Part shown: positions 26,031 to 39,949 of the stretch, piece after piece
Numbering within the stretch: the stretch's first letter is position 1
How the letters are laid out: the number at the start of each line of letters is the position of its first letter
Assembly: GCF_035582795.1 (NCBI RefSeq)
Contig: NC_134366.1
Location: 10,260,161-10,324,160 of the forward strand
DNA from: Mycteria americana
Lineage: Eukaryota > Chordata > Aves > Ciconiiformes > Ciconiidae
Direction: 5' to 3'
Length of the DNA stretch: 64,000 nucleotides
The notes under the pieces: model-generated
The model's database searches: none
The model's input: only the letters and a program-made list of their open reading frames with translations
Told to the model about the DNA's origin: nothing
Translations under genes and position numbers: made by a program

Positions 26031-29000
26031 CAACAGTAAAACTTAATAAAACAAAAAATTTTCTATGCTACAGAACTTTGCAAGAAAGCTCCTCCTGATG
26101 AGCAAGTATAGTTTTAACAGTTTATTCTCTCCTAACTGCTTATGTTTCAGTGCTCAGCAACTCTTAAAGAGAATTACAGCAGTAGTAAAAACACACACAC
26201 AGCCTAATATTTACATGCAATGAAAAATCTCCATCTCCACTTAACCTTCTCAGTGGGTATAAGAAAAAGGGTCTACAAAATGGTCTCGGTATACAAAAGC
26301 AAATTACAAGATAACATTGCGTTCACTAGTGCAGGGACCAGTCCTTTATTTGTAAAAAGTTTCATGAGCCTTATCAACAAGAAGTTATCACATATCTGAA
26401 AATATATAGCAATAGATAACACTTCCTCTTAGAATTACTAACTAAAAAATTGTTTGAGGAGCTGAGGTTTCAGTCAGAGACTTTGGAAACAGAAAAACAT
26501 ACACAATATTTGAATAATAAGATTATTTGGGATGCCTACAAGCTTCAGTTGGGTCGTCTCTAAAGATATAACACCAAATAAACTGTCACAGCCCACCATT
26601 GAAAGCTCCTAGCAAAGACTATGCAAGCAATATACCTCAGACACTGACCTCTCTAACTCACTCTCATTGCAGGTAACCTGTCATGATGCCACAGGGTCAT
26701 ACCTGGAAGTAAATCTTACCTACATTCAGATGTTTAAGTATACATTAAATGACCAGGCTGGCTCACGGGCTGGAAGTTAAGCACATGCTCAACCATTTTT
26801 TCAGATAAGGTCCTGAGTGACAATGCACTCATTGCACAGGAAATGTCAGTTTTAAGCAAACTAAAAGCACGGGTCAGGCCCTAAGAAGAGAATAGGTTTT
26901 AGCCTAACCAAATCTGACCGCTCTCTCTTCCACAAGTGATATATGGATACAGACATGATTTGAACTGCTTTGTTTTCTACTCAAATGATGACAGGCTTGG
27001 TCACTGACTGCGTTTTACTAGTCCCTTCAGGATGAGCGATCTAATGGGGTAAAAGAAAGATTTGCTAGGAAATCTAAGGTACAATTCTTTCACTTACTTT
27101 CTCTGCATCTGTTTTGTTCTAGTACAGATCACTACTTAAAATGCCCTTCCAATTCACTGAATATAAGCAAATAAACAACAAGCAAAATCTTTTCCTCTAG
27201 CACTAGGTTTAAGAAGAGTATTATATCACTTTTCCTAAATACCTACCTAAATATAGAAATTCTTCACTTCTGTACTTACAAGTCATGTCACAGTAATAAC
27301 ATCCTTAACAATAACATCCTTATTCCTTAGTAGCTGGAAAGGAAGACCATCTTCTACAGACCAGCAAGCAAGAATGACATTAACTTGACCTACAAGAAAA
27401 TTCTATTATTGGAAGCACTAAGAATACAACTGTGAAAACGAGCAATAAGAAAAATTTCCAGTTAAATACATTTGGAAGTGAAGCACACTGATTAGTTACA
27501 GTGTCAAACAAAAAAGATGGATAGTCTTCAATTTAGAAAGCCAACTTTTTTTATATATTATTACAAACATTTTCAGGGATCTCATCATCTTACACCCGTT
27601 CTAGCAGTAGCCTCAAACAATATAGAAGTCACCTTTGGATTTTGAACTGCTATTAAAAAAAAAAAAAAATAAAAAAAAATAAAAAGGCTTTTGATTATGC
27701 CAGAGGAAACCAAATTTGTACGTGGAGCAGAACTAACAAGGACTAGAGTAAATCAAAATATGTATTTCTAAGAGGGTTAGGAGACACTACAAAAGTAATG
27801 AACAAAATTTTCTCACCGCCAGAAGATTACCCTTTACAGTAGAGAATGCACTGTCTGCAGAGAACAGTGCTCTTAAACAAGGCTGTCTCAGACTTCCCAT
27901 TAAAACACCACCTTTCCAGGAGTTCACAGCTTCCTCAGGCTGTACTGGTTTGGGTTGAAAGTTTTGAAAATAGCTCTGACTAAGGCTGAAGTTTTTGAGA
28001 AATGTTGACCTAAACCAATTCTGCTCTTTCTCAGAGATGAGAGGATGAATACATTGCTCCCCCCATGCCCTCCCCTCCCTTTGTTTTTTTTAAATAAAAA
28101 ACACCTTTTACAGCTGTTTGGTGGAGATGCTACAGCTCCCTCCATGACTCAGATCAGGATTTGGAAACACGGCATAGCAGTTGCCATAGTGTCAATATTC
28201 TGTTGTTCCTGTGAAAATGTCCAAATTCAGCCAAGTTATGAGCTTCTACAAATCTGCCCACACAGACTGAGCGGAAATTTTGACCATACAGCATATAATA
28301 AGAAGAAAGCTCCACCCACTTAAACCTGTTGGGCCAGCTGGGGTGTGCATGCCACGTCCTCCCAAATTGCAGGTTCATCCCCTGGCAGAGCTTTGCAAGT
28401 CTTTCTGCCTGTGTGCAGCCACCAGGCCCACTGCCTAGGAATGAAAGCAGTAAATTTTCTCCCTCCTGTGCTTTTTATTGCCTCCGTCTGTTATTCTTCC
28501 TCTCCTCAGTCACAGTTAGAAAGGAATATCACAAATTATCACAGTGGAATGAGGATCAGGCAGAAAAGCTTGGGGAAGATTGGATAAAGCAGCTCTATTA
28601 CAAAGTGTACAGCAGAAGCTGGGCCACATAACAAAGAACAAATGGCAGCAGACTGTCCAGTGAATCCAAGGATTTTGGCCTTGCCAGTGTCTCAGGCAAT
28701 CAGTATGTTTCTAGGTGCAGCTTTACAACCACATTTGCAACAATTTCAAAGTTTTATTTCCCTCTACAGGATGACATTATAAATACTAAGGCTGAAAAAA
28801 AAAAAAAAAAAAAAAAAAAACCAACCCAACACTCTGGAATGCCCCCATAACTTCACTTCAGCACCTCAGTAGTTTTTAACTATTAGATGTTCATCCACAT
28901 GAAACCATTTCATTCAGTGTACCAAGAGGCCAATAGTCTGGGAACCCATCACAGCTATGCAGGAAATGAGACTGCCATCTTTAAGATCCTCTCTCCTTTA

Positions 29001-30424
29001 CAGCAGGAGTTGAAAGAGAGGCAGTGCATGAGGAAAGGAAAAAACATGGTCTTAAGGTTAAAAAAATGTCATCCTCAAGTACTGGAGTCTGCTCAGCTTT
29101 GACCACAGCCTATACGATGCTGAAAAGATCACCCTGAACTTTTCACTGCTGAACTCTGACTGTCTGGCCCTTACTTTCTGAAAATCCAGATTTTCTGAGA
29201 TCACAGAATCTGATTTATGATAGGGCTGAGAATTCAGAACTGCAGGAAGAGTCGGCTACACATCTGCTTTCGCTACAAGAAGTGCAAAGTATTCTGAAAT
29301 GTATCAGGTTTAAGGCATCTCAAATTGGATTGATAAAATTAGTGATCACTTTTACCTTGCATTTCACCATTTCTTCTGACCCGGTGTGTTAAATGCAAAA
29401 ATACATTAAACAGTGATTAATCAAAGGATTAATAAACTACCCTCTTACGGTAGCACTATAGAAAGGTACTTGAGGAAGTCGATAATCATGCATTCAATGC
29501 TGGACAGAATGGTGTGCAGCAAATAACTCAGTGGCATACACTGAGCAATTCAGATAAAAAGAAACATTTCATAAAGCTCCTATTCAGTGGTGTCTATTGT
29601 ATATGTTAAAGGCGCAGACGTCTCATAGAAAAAAGTAGCTGTGCAATCATGTAATTTAATATCCCTGTCAGGATGTGGATGAACAATCAGAAAAGTTACC
29701 AGAATTAAGATTGCTTATGTATTTTCTGTTTCCTCTACACTTGACTTTAAAATCTTAACACTCTTGCAACAAAGCATACAATATACAGGCTTACCAAAAA
29801 CCATTTTTCCACTTCTGAGTATTTCTGTGTCAGGGATTTGTAAACACCTTTTGGTATCAAAGTCCTACTAATATTAAAAAAAAAACAGGAACTTTAAAAA
29901 GTCACTGAACTCTATATTCAAAAATATTAGTTTATTATACATTTCTAGTAACTTGGAATACCAAATCTGCCTCTCAAAAATACGTGAAAATGCTATCATT
30001 TATCACGTAAGAGTATAAGCCCACGTTCAGTGACCCATTTAGGAAGGTATGGGGGTAGAGGCCAGGAATCTGAAACTACCCACTTTAAAATGTCTCCCTT
30101 CTTTAACTTGAATCAATTAAGGAAATGATTTGCCATTAAATTATGGCTCTCCCACACACCATTTAAATACACACTTGACTCCCATTGAAATGGTCAGTTC
30201 AACTTAAATTAGATTGAACTGTGCATAAACAAAAGGCTACTGGAGAGCACAAAACTCCCATAGCACCCTCTACTGATAAAGAGGGAATGGGATTAACATT
30301 CATCCAGAGCAATTCCACAGAACAGGCAAAGTAACAGAGAAAAGTGAAAATGGGTTCTCATTGCAGTTCAGAATTTAAGCTGCTGCTTTATAAAGGGACC
30401 CTTTCAAGACATTTACACTCAAAG
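26031..30424. other. Intergenic DNA with A-rich tracts
   Basis: No gene recognised. It holds a two-copy 13-base direct repeat AATAACATCCTTA (27295-27307 and 27310-27322), an A-rich tract at about 27655-27687, and a pure A26 run at 28795-28820 followed by CCAACCCAACAC. The A26 run is not preceded by a recognisable retrocopy. Confidence 0.5.
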
Positions 30425-30510
30425 GCCCAATCCTGTAGTCCTTACTCTGGCAACATTCCAGCTGAAGTCAATGGGAATATTGCCTGTGTAAGGACTATTC
30501 AAAATTAGTC
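30425..30510. repeat. Imperfect hairpin interspersed repeat
   Basis: GTCCTTAC (30438-30445) pairs with GTAAGGAC (30488-30495), and the inner arms pair imperfectly around a centre reading GAAGTCAATGGGA. The 'ttgaagtcaatgggaa' centre is typical of an old, abundant hairpin element of birds and reptiles. Family name not known to me. Confidence 0.5.
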
Positions 30511-33254
30511 AAACTGTCTGAATATCATTCAATCAGCTCTAATCACTGCATTGAGAATAAAGGCCGTAATTTTGGCATTTTTTGTCACTTTAAATTCTTC
30601 AACAAATACTTGCATTATTCTCTGTAAATCATCTTGCCAAGCAGTATTTGTCAAATAATTGGACAATTTTTTTCCATCAACCATTGAATAAATTATGAAT
30701 AACAAGCACTGATTTAACCATGTGACTCCCATCAGTCAATTCTTAAGTTTCCTATGAAGGGCTTAACTGGGGGTTTTATTGGTGGCTTAAACATTAGAGA
30801 AAATCTCATTCAACAAGAACTACTCAGCTACCTTTCCACCAGTATTGACAGCGTAAAGGCTAAACCTAAATTGTGATTTACTTTTTTAATTGTATGGACT
30901 AACTACATAAATGTTAGCATATTTTTTTGACAGAATGTCTGATTTTGCTCATTCTTCCAAATCCGAAGTATAACCTTTAGAAAAAAAAAATATGCAAAGC
31001 TCTACTTAGGAGAGATAATATATATAAAGAGACTTAATAACATTTGTTAGATTAACAGATATACTTGGAATAAATATTTATTTTCTCTCGGGCACATAAG
31101 CCTCACACAGGCACAATAGCTACAACACTACCACATTATTAGCAACAGCATTTGTATCTCCAGTCAACAAATCTTTTACTGGTTCTTCTACCTTTGAGAT
31201 AAACTCTAATTAGAAATATCAGGATCATTAGGAAATTTTAAAGGGAGGATGATGATGCAGCTTTACTATCTTTTAACTGTCTTTTAATAAGAAATTAAAA
31301 TAGAAATTAAATAGACATTTAAATAGGCATTTAAAAATAGAAATTTAAAATCTCTATTAAAAATTAACAGGGAGAAAAATTAAAGATTAGAAATACTTGG
31401 GCATCAGAGTGCACCAATAGCCCAGTGACCAGTCTCTAAAATATTAAGTGAATTCTGTTTGAGAAGAAGAAACAATCCCTTAAAAAGATCTATTATTGTG
31501 CAATACAGTGCTAAGAGAAAAATCTTGGGTTTAGCTGGACTTGTATAGCAGCCGTAGTTACTATTACTAGAAACAAATCATTTTGGATACTAATGACCTC
31601 ATCTGAAATTGTTCTTCAGTAACACCTATCCCCCAAAACCAGCTTATACCCTGTCAAGCTGGATACGCACACAAGGCAATGACAGCCATAAACAATGGCA
31701 AACAAATGCATAGCCAGGGTCTAAGGTATCCCTCTCCTCCTCTCCTCTCCAAGATGAGCACACTGACTCCTTGAACGACTTTCCACTCAGACCAAAACAA
31801 AAAAAAAAAAATAGGTGAGGAGGCAAGGGCAAATGAGAAGATGAGCAAGAAAGATTGTGATGAGAGTTTATGAAGCAATGGTGATGGGTAAAACAAATTG
31901 AAATCTTACAGGGAAAAAAAGAATTATAGACAGAATTACTGCTCTATGCAGTAGCTTGCCCTACAGAAGCAACGTGGATTCCCTCTCTCTCCCCCCCGTG
32001 TGGATGTATCTATATGCATGTTTTCTTGTATCTTATTAACTCTCATTAACTTTGTGTTTCCCTCTCATTAATTCACCTTTTATTTCAGGTAGTATCAGGA
32101 AGTGCAATTAGCTGCATCAAGCACATCTTCACTATGCAAATTATTTAGCTGGTAACTATGTTTATAATTAAGTGGTTTAACACCACTTTATTACATGTGT
32201 TCAGTTGCTTACAACCTTGCCAAACTTCAATTGTTTTCCACATCAGGCTTCTGTCTCGGGAAAAACATTTTCTGGAAAGTTTCTGTAAAACCTTCTATGT
32301 GAGTGGAAAAACTGTTTTGTCTACATTCAAAAACTTGTGCCTGTCACTGATATTGTTGGTGTGACAACTGCAGAAAAGAGATAAAATTTGGGCATGTCCT
32401 TCTACATATGCTCAAGGGAGTTGGCAGACTTAAAGCCTCTGTCTCCTGCTAACATGTTCCATGCTCCTAGAGCTCTGAAAATAAAACCACATTGACCATA
32501 TTTTAATCCCAACAGTTGACTGTTCTCTATCCTTGTCCTAAAAGTCTATGCAGGACTTTTTCTGCAACCAGGGGATACCAGTGTAAGCAGCACAGGGACT
32601 GAGATCAGAAAAGCTATGACTTTTAGTCTTATGCTGCAGCCCAAGATCTGTGGATACACATCTGGGCAATACAACCCAGGCAGTTTAACACCACAGCCAA
32701 ATCTGCCTTAAGCTCAGTGTGGGCCAACCACCTAAGTGTTAACTCAGTTTTCCAGAAAGATTTTACAGCTCCCACTAAGCTGTGTGTTGCAGAGACTTAG
32801 AGGCAGGAGGTGAACTCCCCATCTTAAATTTAATTTGGGCATGACGGCAGACAAGCAGGCACATCTTTGACAGCAGTATGGGCATTTGAGCTGGCTCCTG
32901 TGCTCCCAGCTGCTCCCCTTTTCGCTCTATGTTGCCTAAGCAGAATAGTTAAGAAACCTCCCTGATGCCAATGGAATAGGAACTGTGAGAAGGTAGGATA
33001 AAGGGCTAGACTGGAGCAGACTGGGATAGACAGGAGAAATCTGCATTCTACAGCAAAAAATAGGAAGCAACTTTGCACTAACTGTAAAAACTGATCCTAA
33101 CCAACACTCAAAAAAGAACGCCTCTCTAAAGACGAACGTAATGTCGATTCTGGCACTTCCTAACCTTCGCAGCCTTGCTTTTGTAATTATGTTGGTCTTT
33201 TACTGTAGGTCTCTGCTATAATCACCCTGGTTTTTCATATTAAAAAAGCATTGG
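30511..33254. other. Intergenic DNA, no gene recognised
   Basis: Nothing recognised except AT-rich low-complexity sequence at about 31255-31400, with repeated AAATAGAAATTTA-like words, and a pyrimidine run at about 31980-31997. Confidence 0.5.
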
Positions 33255-33341
33255 GGTAGATTTTCTGCTGGTGTAAATTGGCACAGTGCCATTGATTCTA
33301 GTGGAACCATGCCAATTTTCATCAGCTGCAAATCTGGACCA
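33255..33341. repeat. Imperfect hairpin interspersed repeat
   Basis: The left arm, starting GATTTTCTGCTGGTGTAAAT at about 33259, is closely matched in reverse complement by the right arm ending in TTCATCAGCTGCAAATC (about 33317-33335). Only a short loop separates them. The pattern 'gctggtgtaaattggca ... tgccaatttacaccagc' is a familiar old amniote hairpin repeat, probably a non-autonomous DNA transposon. Confidence 0.55.
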
Positions 33342-35639
33342 TTCTTGTTAATTTACTTGTAAAGAAGCTCCCCACATGCCTCTAATCATTTCTATTTTCC
33401 CCCTTGACCCTTCCCGTGTTTGAGGTTGGGTTTTTATCTTAGAAATGTAGTGATAAAATGCTTTGTTTCATCAGCAAATTGCGATGTCGTTAGTCACCAC
33501 TTCTAGCCTCTCCTCCAAACACAGATTCACAATAGGGTGCAGCACAAAAAGCTCTGCAACAGTGCTGTCCCAGGCTGCTACACCTCCACGGTTTGGCATG
33601 GTGCAGGAAGGGAAGCACACAGTGCAGCTTGTACGGCACTCCAGGTAATAAGACCTGCTTATTGTGCTGCATCAGAACAAGAGGTGCCACGTGCTTTGTC
33701 TCGATGGCAGTTTAAACGCATCCACAATGATCCTTGGACATTCCACAGACTGATTTATTTTTCTGATGAAATCTTTTGCTTTCTAACACCGATCTAGTTT
33801 TTCCCCACATTGGCTTTATTTGTGTCACCTTAATTATCAAGTTCTTTTTTACGATTAGCTGTGTTACTAACTACTGTCTAAAAACCTCATCTAGTATTTT
33901 TTGTGGAACTCACGTCTTTTTGATAAAACTATATATGTACTTGTATTGCCAACCTTCTCCATTAAATTGTTAACCTTTAAAATATACTACAAGGCTGGAG
34001 CAGCAAGATATACTGTTGCAACAGTCACAGTTACTTCTCCTTAGAATTATACTCCATCCAGGTTCTTTATAGTTTTTTTTATCTTTAACAATTTTATCAG
34101 TTAAGTTTCCTGACACCAAAGAAAGGTTCACCGTTCTAATTCCTGGAATCATTCTCAGAACCATTTCCCCCAAAACAGTTTTGTGTGAAGCTGGCTACCC
34201 TCAGTTTTCCTCTATTGTATCACATTTTGCTGATTAATTACCTAAGTTTTAATAGGAATTCAGTTAGCAATTCTTTAGCTCCTTCAGATTCCTTGGATGA
34301 ATGCCACATGTTCTGACTTTCACTGTCATTTAATTCCATGGGTTGTTGCAAACCCTGTATATACATCACTGCTTTTGGCAACACTTGCTATTTGTAAATA
34401 GCGAATGCTAAGGCAGGTAGTTTCTTATGATCTGCTGAAGTTCTAAGCAACCAAAACACTTTGTTTCTGCATAAGCTCTTTGTCTTTTCAGTTTGTTCCC
34501 TTTGTGCCCTGGTGACTCCTCATGCATTTCCAGCACATTATCACTGTAATTCTAAACATTCTTCAGATATCCTCCAACTTATTTGAGATTAATTATACTT
34601 GTATTACAGGGATGGGGCTTTGAAATAATAATAAAAACCTATTATTTAAAATACACATCAAAAGTCACATTCCAAGTTTTAGATGTGTTACAAACCTTAG
34701 GTTTATAAGGTGTTTAGTTTATATTGTGTTGTATAATACACATTTTGACATGACATTGAATGATGTCACCTACCTCTACACATACTGTCCTTAAAATCCC
34801 ATTGGAGAAGAAAACAGTCTTTGCTTTGTGCTCTTTACTGTCATACTTAACCTATTCAAGGTAGTATTTAGCCCAGCTATTCTCTCACGGTACCATACAC
34901 TCTTCACTTTTCTTGCCTGAAAAAAAACTATGGGATTTATAGAACAGCCTCCCACTTCCACATCCCAATCTGTCTTTCCTACGCAGTATACAGAAATGAA
35001 TTATTGTACCTCATTGATTTTTCTTCATGAGCACCATATTTCACAAGTGATAAATTACACCTATATTATCTTGATGCCAGACATTAAGCCCTACCCAGAG
35101 TTTCCTTTAAGCTCCTTGTATCAGTATTTGCAAGTTTTATTATTTTATTGAAATGTTCCTCTTTAGAGGTGTCTTTACACCTTTGCTGCACCACAGCTGC
35201 AGTTACTTATTGTACCTCCTATTCTTGGGTATATTTTGCAAAGATGAGAGGTCTGAACAGCATGTAAGAAACAGGACATTTTCATCTGAAAATACCAGGA
35301 AGAGAAAAGCAAAACTATGGAAAAATACCCTTTCTTGCGAAGAATGTTTTTTGCTGCATACACTTTTGTTCTATCAGAAAACATATAGTACTGAGGAAGA
35401 ATAAGAAATATTTTTGCTTTGTATAAGTTGTTGATGAAACAAAGAACAGAATACTATATTGTTCAGGTATCTTAATTTTTTAAAGTCAAAAATTTGTATA
35501 ATGCTCAGTGTGGAAAAAAGACAGGAAAACATTCTAGGCCTAGCCAAATGTCTCAAGAGTGGTCTGACAAACCCAATCTATTCAGATTAGCAACAAAAAT
35601 TGAGGGATGACTTGATGACATTGTTAATGTATCTTTTCA
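33342..35639. other. Intergenic DNA, no gene recognised
   Basis: No exon or repeat recognised. A slightly more GC-rich stretch at 33465-33760 contains overlapping open frames on both strands and one CACGTG E-box, but no protein family signature. Confidence 0.5.
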
Positions 35640-35965
35640 AGGAGAAAATACCAGTTAATAAAGAGCTCTTCAGCCTAGCTGAGAAAGGCATAAAAAGAGC
35701 AAATGGCTAGAAGCTGATGCCAGACAAATTCAAATGAGATATCATAAAGAGTAACAGTCACAATAATTAACCACTTGAACAAACAACCTCCCCCAAATTA
35801 TGAAATTTTTAGATGAAAACTGAATGGCTTTCTAAAAGATATGATTTAAACAAATGGTTTAAGTTCTAAACTTTGCTAACCGCATAAAATTCCTTGCACA
35901 ATCTTAGAAGGTCAGACTGGATGATCAAATTGTGCTTCAAACCTGAAAGTTTTAATATGTGGCAA
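35640..35965 (+). mobile_element. Ancient CR1/L3-class LINE 3' fragment
   Basis: The ending phrase GAAGGTCAGACTGGATGATC (about 35908-35927) corresponds to the old CR1/L3 3' region 'ggttggactagatgacc'. Upstream, AGCTCTTCAGCCTAGCTGAGAAAGGC (in two pieces, about 35663-35688) corresponds to the 'LFSLEK' coding part. Strongly diverged with no intact tail, so this is one of the oldest copies in the window. Confidence 0.55.
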
Positions 35966-38900
35966 GACATAACTTCCAGAATCACACAACCATTCAGAAC
36001 AACTCTTCATTTGTTAGAATTGCCTTTTTTGCATTCTCTTAAAAGGCTACTTTTGTGAAACAGTTTTCTAACCCTCTGTCTTCTTACACACAAAAGGTTA
36101 ATTTCCCTACAGACAGATCAGGTAAAAAGCACATGAAAGTTGCATTTAAAAAAAAAACACCCCTGTTTCAAATAGCATTTAATGTAAAAAGAGAGGGGGG
36201 GGGAGGGAGGGACGGAGAAAGAGACACAAACGCCAGGGCTGGAAGTATTAAAAGCATGCTCTGAAAACCTCTGTGATGACAGTTTGAAGAAAGCAGCTTT
36301 TATGTGCTACTGAGCCCACCTCTACAATGTCTTTTAAATGCAACTGTTTACCTAGAAAATATAAGCAAGGGCCAGAATCTGGACTAGAAGAGGCACCTTT
36401 TGACTGCAGACACTGAACTGAATTCTTAACTAATAAATTGTTCCACACCTTTGTCTGAAACAAGAAAAGCAAAGGTCTGCATTTTCTCACAAGAATGCAC
36501 AAGCCCCCTCAAAAGCAATATGGTTTTCTACATCTAAGTCTCAGTATTTGTTGACTTAAAGAGTTTGTATGAATGACAATGCACATCACTGGTTTGTTAC
36601 TTCTGTCATCTGTGCTACTGAGTGTACCTTGACTCAGATCAAAGTTGAAAGCTTCTTAAAAGATACACAAACCACAATGTGACAAATAGCATGCTTTGTT
36701 TGACACAGCAAACAAGAAATTACTTTCATCAACCCAGGAAAAGAATCCTGTGTTTTCAGTGCTAATTCTGAAGACCGCAGTGATGGAACCAGAGCTTTAC
36801 TTCATCCTCAAGGAATGAGGACCTCTCCAAAGACAAACAGAGAGGAAGAAACAATATCAGTGCATTAAATGCTGACAATGGTATGAATTCAAGGCTTGTA
36901 CCCCACAGTACACAATTGTAGAAAATTCACCCTTTACATAATTAAACGGATTTCCCACAAAGTGGAAAATGTCTCCATTAAGCAAATATTCATCTGACCG
37001 GAAATTACAGATTAGAACACATGCAGCACTTCATAGATACATCCAAAACTAAACAGTCATACATCTACAGCATTACACAACCTGGTACCATATGCAGTTA
37101 ATACACAGGCATCAGAAATACTGCAAACCAGATGTTTTGGTTTTGTTCTTTTTACAGTAACATTACCTAAGTAATTTCCAATGCATTCTTATAAAATATT
37201 TGAAAGTTTTTACAAATATAAAGCACTTCAGATCTATAAACCCTTACTAATATGTCCATTATTGGAGTAAAAAAAAATTTCACTATGACATATGCTCAAT
37301 AAAAAATCAATGGTCATGAATGAAATCACATTTGGCTTGGAATCTAATTTGTTCCAAAAATGTACATATACAAGTTTCCCCTTAAATTAAGCTTTTCCTC
37401 CCTGAGAAGGAAATAATATTTACTTAACAGAACAGATTTTGAATTCAACTATAAACCAGTGACAGCCTTTTCACTGACTTGAAAGGACTTTAAATGGAAC
37501 CTAATAACATCTCTACTACCCTTACAAACTAAAACTATGCAGCTTTCCTACTGAGTTGGAAGTAAATGCCTGAAAGTTAGCAGAAACTGACAGAAAATGC
37601 AAACAGTAAACAAATAGCACAACAATGAAAAATACACAGTATGTGTATGTACACGTACGTATAAACAAATATATAATATATATATTTAATATATATGTGA
37701 ACAAATAGTAAATGAGGTAAAACATTTTCAAACTTCTGAGAAGAAAGAGCAAACACTGTATTTTTATAATTAAGGATGTCTGACTCAGTTCTCTTACAAA
37801 AAAACCTTTAACTGGGCAACTACAAAGCTCTGTGACACAGTGTTCCTTGCTGAGTCAAAGGCACGGCTCACATGTGCAGATTTGCCAAAACCTGCCTTCC
37901 TCAGCCAGCAGAAGTATTTCAAGCTGGAATTCCTCGTTAACGCATTCAGACTCAGCTCTCATCATTTATGACAGCAGTGCACTTGATTCTTAGAATTATT
38001 GGCTTGTACACTTTCAGCAGCATAAATGACCTTATTTCCAGGAGGGGGGAGGGATCTATATCTTTACACATGCAAAGGTCATTACCCATCCTATTCACTT
38101 TCCACACCCTGGAGCTTGGTTTAGAGACAATAACACAGCCCAACATCACTGTCACAATACTACAGAACAACCCTTCCAGGGATAAGCTTACAAAAGGTAT
38201 AGCACTCACCATTCTTGCTGTTTATAACACAGGCCTTACTTACTGTGTCAATATACATTTTTATAACACGTTCTTTTAAAACCGCTATTCACATGTCGAT
38301 CAATTTGAAGTAACCTCCACAAAAGTACATTCCTTTCAAATATATTATATTTTTATTACACTCCTCTAACATGGAAGTGTAAATACATATTACAGATGGT
38401 ATCACGGTATAAAGACACAGCTTCAGTGAAGCTCATTACAGTCACTATACTAGAAAGTTTACTTTAAACCTTTGCCCTAGCATTGCTGTTTCTGTACAAA
38501 ATTTATTCAACCCACACAATTTATCAGCTCTTCCTGAAAAGTTACTCTCATCCCATTGATGGCAGCGGGCCACCTGCCTCTGCTAATTAGCAGTACCATG
38601 CTTGGTTGCAGCTCTACAAGAAGAAAATGGATTGGCTCTTTGGCTAGTGCATTTTGTTCTAGAAGAACAGGAGCTGTTGAATCTGTGTCTTACTTCTTCA
38701 AAAAGGCTTTAAAACTTAGTACATCGTATGGTACCTCAGATGAGTGCTACTAACCTGTGGCTAAAATTCTCATTTTTCCTAAATCTTCTTAAAAAGAATT
38801 CTGTAAAACTCAACCATTCTAGACAGATCCATGATTTCAGCACTATTTAAACACACAATTAACATTTTAAAATTACACACATGGATAAAAACAGGTATCA

Positions 38901-39949
38901 TTAGTCACTTATTAGTCACCTTCAAAACAGGCAGCGTGTTCATTATGTTAATGTCCTTGGAGTGTTTAAAGCAACCTTTTGCATTTGAAGTGGAGGCTCT
39001 TGGTAAAAGGTGGCACTTAATAAGAAATGGCAATTACTGAGACATGTTACTCTTCAGTATGAATTTTAATTTCTTCCTGACCATGTATCAGCTAAGGCTA
39101 ATATAGACATTTTAGTTCAGAAGCAGTAGGAAGTACAGTAAATGTGAAAACCAAAATAAGAGACGACACTAATCTTCTCTGAGTTTCAATTAAGGCCCAG
39201 CACCTCTGGATTAAAGGCTTATTTTAATGAAAAGCCTTAATTAAGCATACATGTGTATAGGATCACCTTAATGAGGTATGACAGAAATAGAAGAGATGGC
39301 AAACATTATTTTAAAATAAGCTGATTAGCAACTTGGAGAAACTCAGTCAAGGATTCCTAAAAAAGAAAAAAAAAGTAAGGCAATACTGAAAAGACACAAG
39401 ACTGAAAAGACACAAGAATGCTGGACCAAGTTCAAGCATAAAACAGTGAAACAAAAATAGGTATGAGATATTTTTCAGTATCTTTGATACATACTAATGA
39501 TTCTTTTACACATCAATGGGTTTATCTTTGCAAATATTACAGCCTTTACACTTTCATTTACATTCTAGACAGCAGAAAGTCAAGGTTTCTACTTTATTTA
39601 CTAATTAAAATTTATTACTAAAATCTTTAAAAGTTTATGTTGTAAAATATCCCTTTATGTATTACTGAGCCAGGTTTGGCATCAGGCTAAGTTGCAAGTT
39701 CACTTTAAAAACCATTATTTTATCTTTTTTTTCCCCTGTCTTTAGAAACAATCAGTGATTTAATGTCATTTTAAAGATAGCCACTTCAGTTGCTTTTTAC
39801 ATCTTCCCCTACAGTACACAGAGGTATTCTCATTTGCAGATTTGACTTTAAAGTAATTATTTATAATTACAGAGAAGTGCATCCAGTGGATTAATCACTC
39901 CATTTATATGCTGCTTGAAGGATTACTCTCAGGACAGCCTCACTGCTTT
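35966..39949. other. Intergenic DNA, no gene recognised
   Basis: Holds a purine tract (36195-36215) and a TA-rich low-complexity patch at about 37640-37700. No exons recognised. Confidence 0.5.
36195..36215 (+). other. G-run with G-quadruplex potential
   Basis: G9 (36195-36203), A, GGG, A, GGG gives at least four G3 runs with one-base loops on the top strand, followed by more purines. It sits in otherwise AT-rich intergenic DNA. Confidence 0.6.

Noticed and set aside
37640..37700. TA-rich palindromic stretch as a structured element
   Set aside because: Pure low-complexity TA sequence; pairing is trivial.
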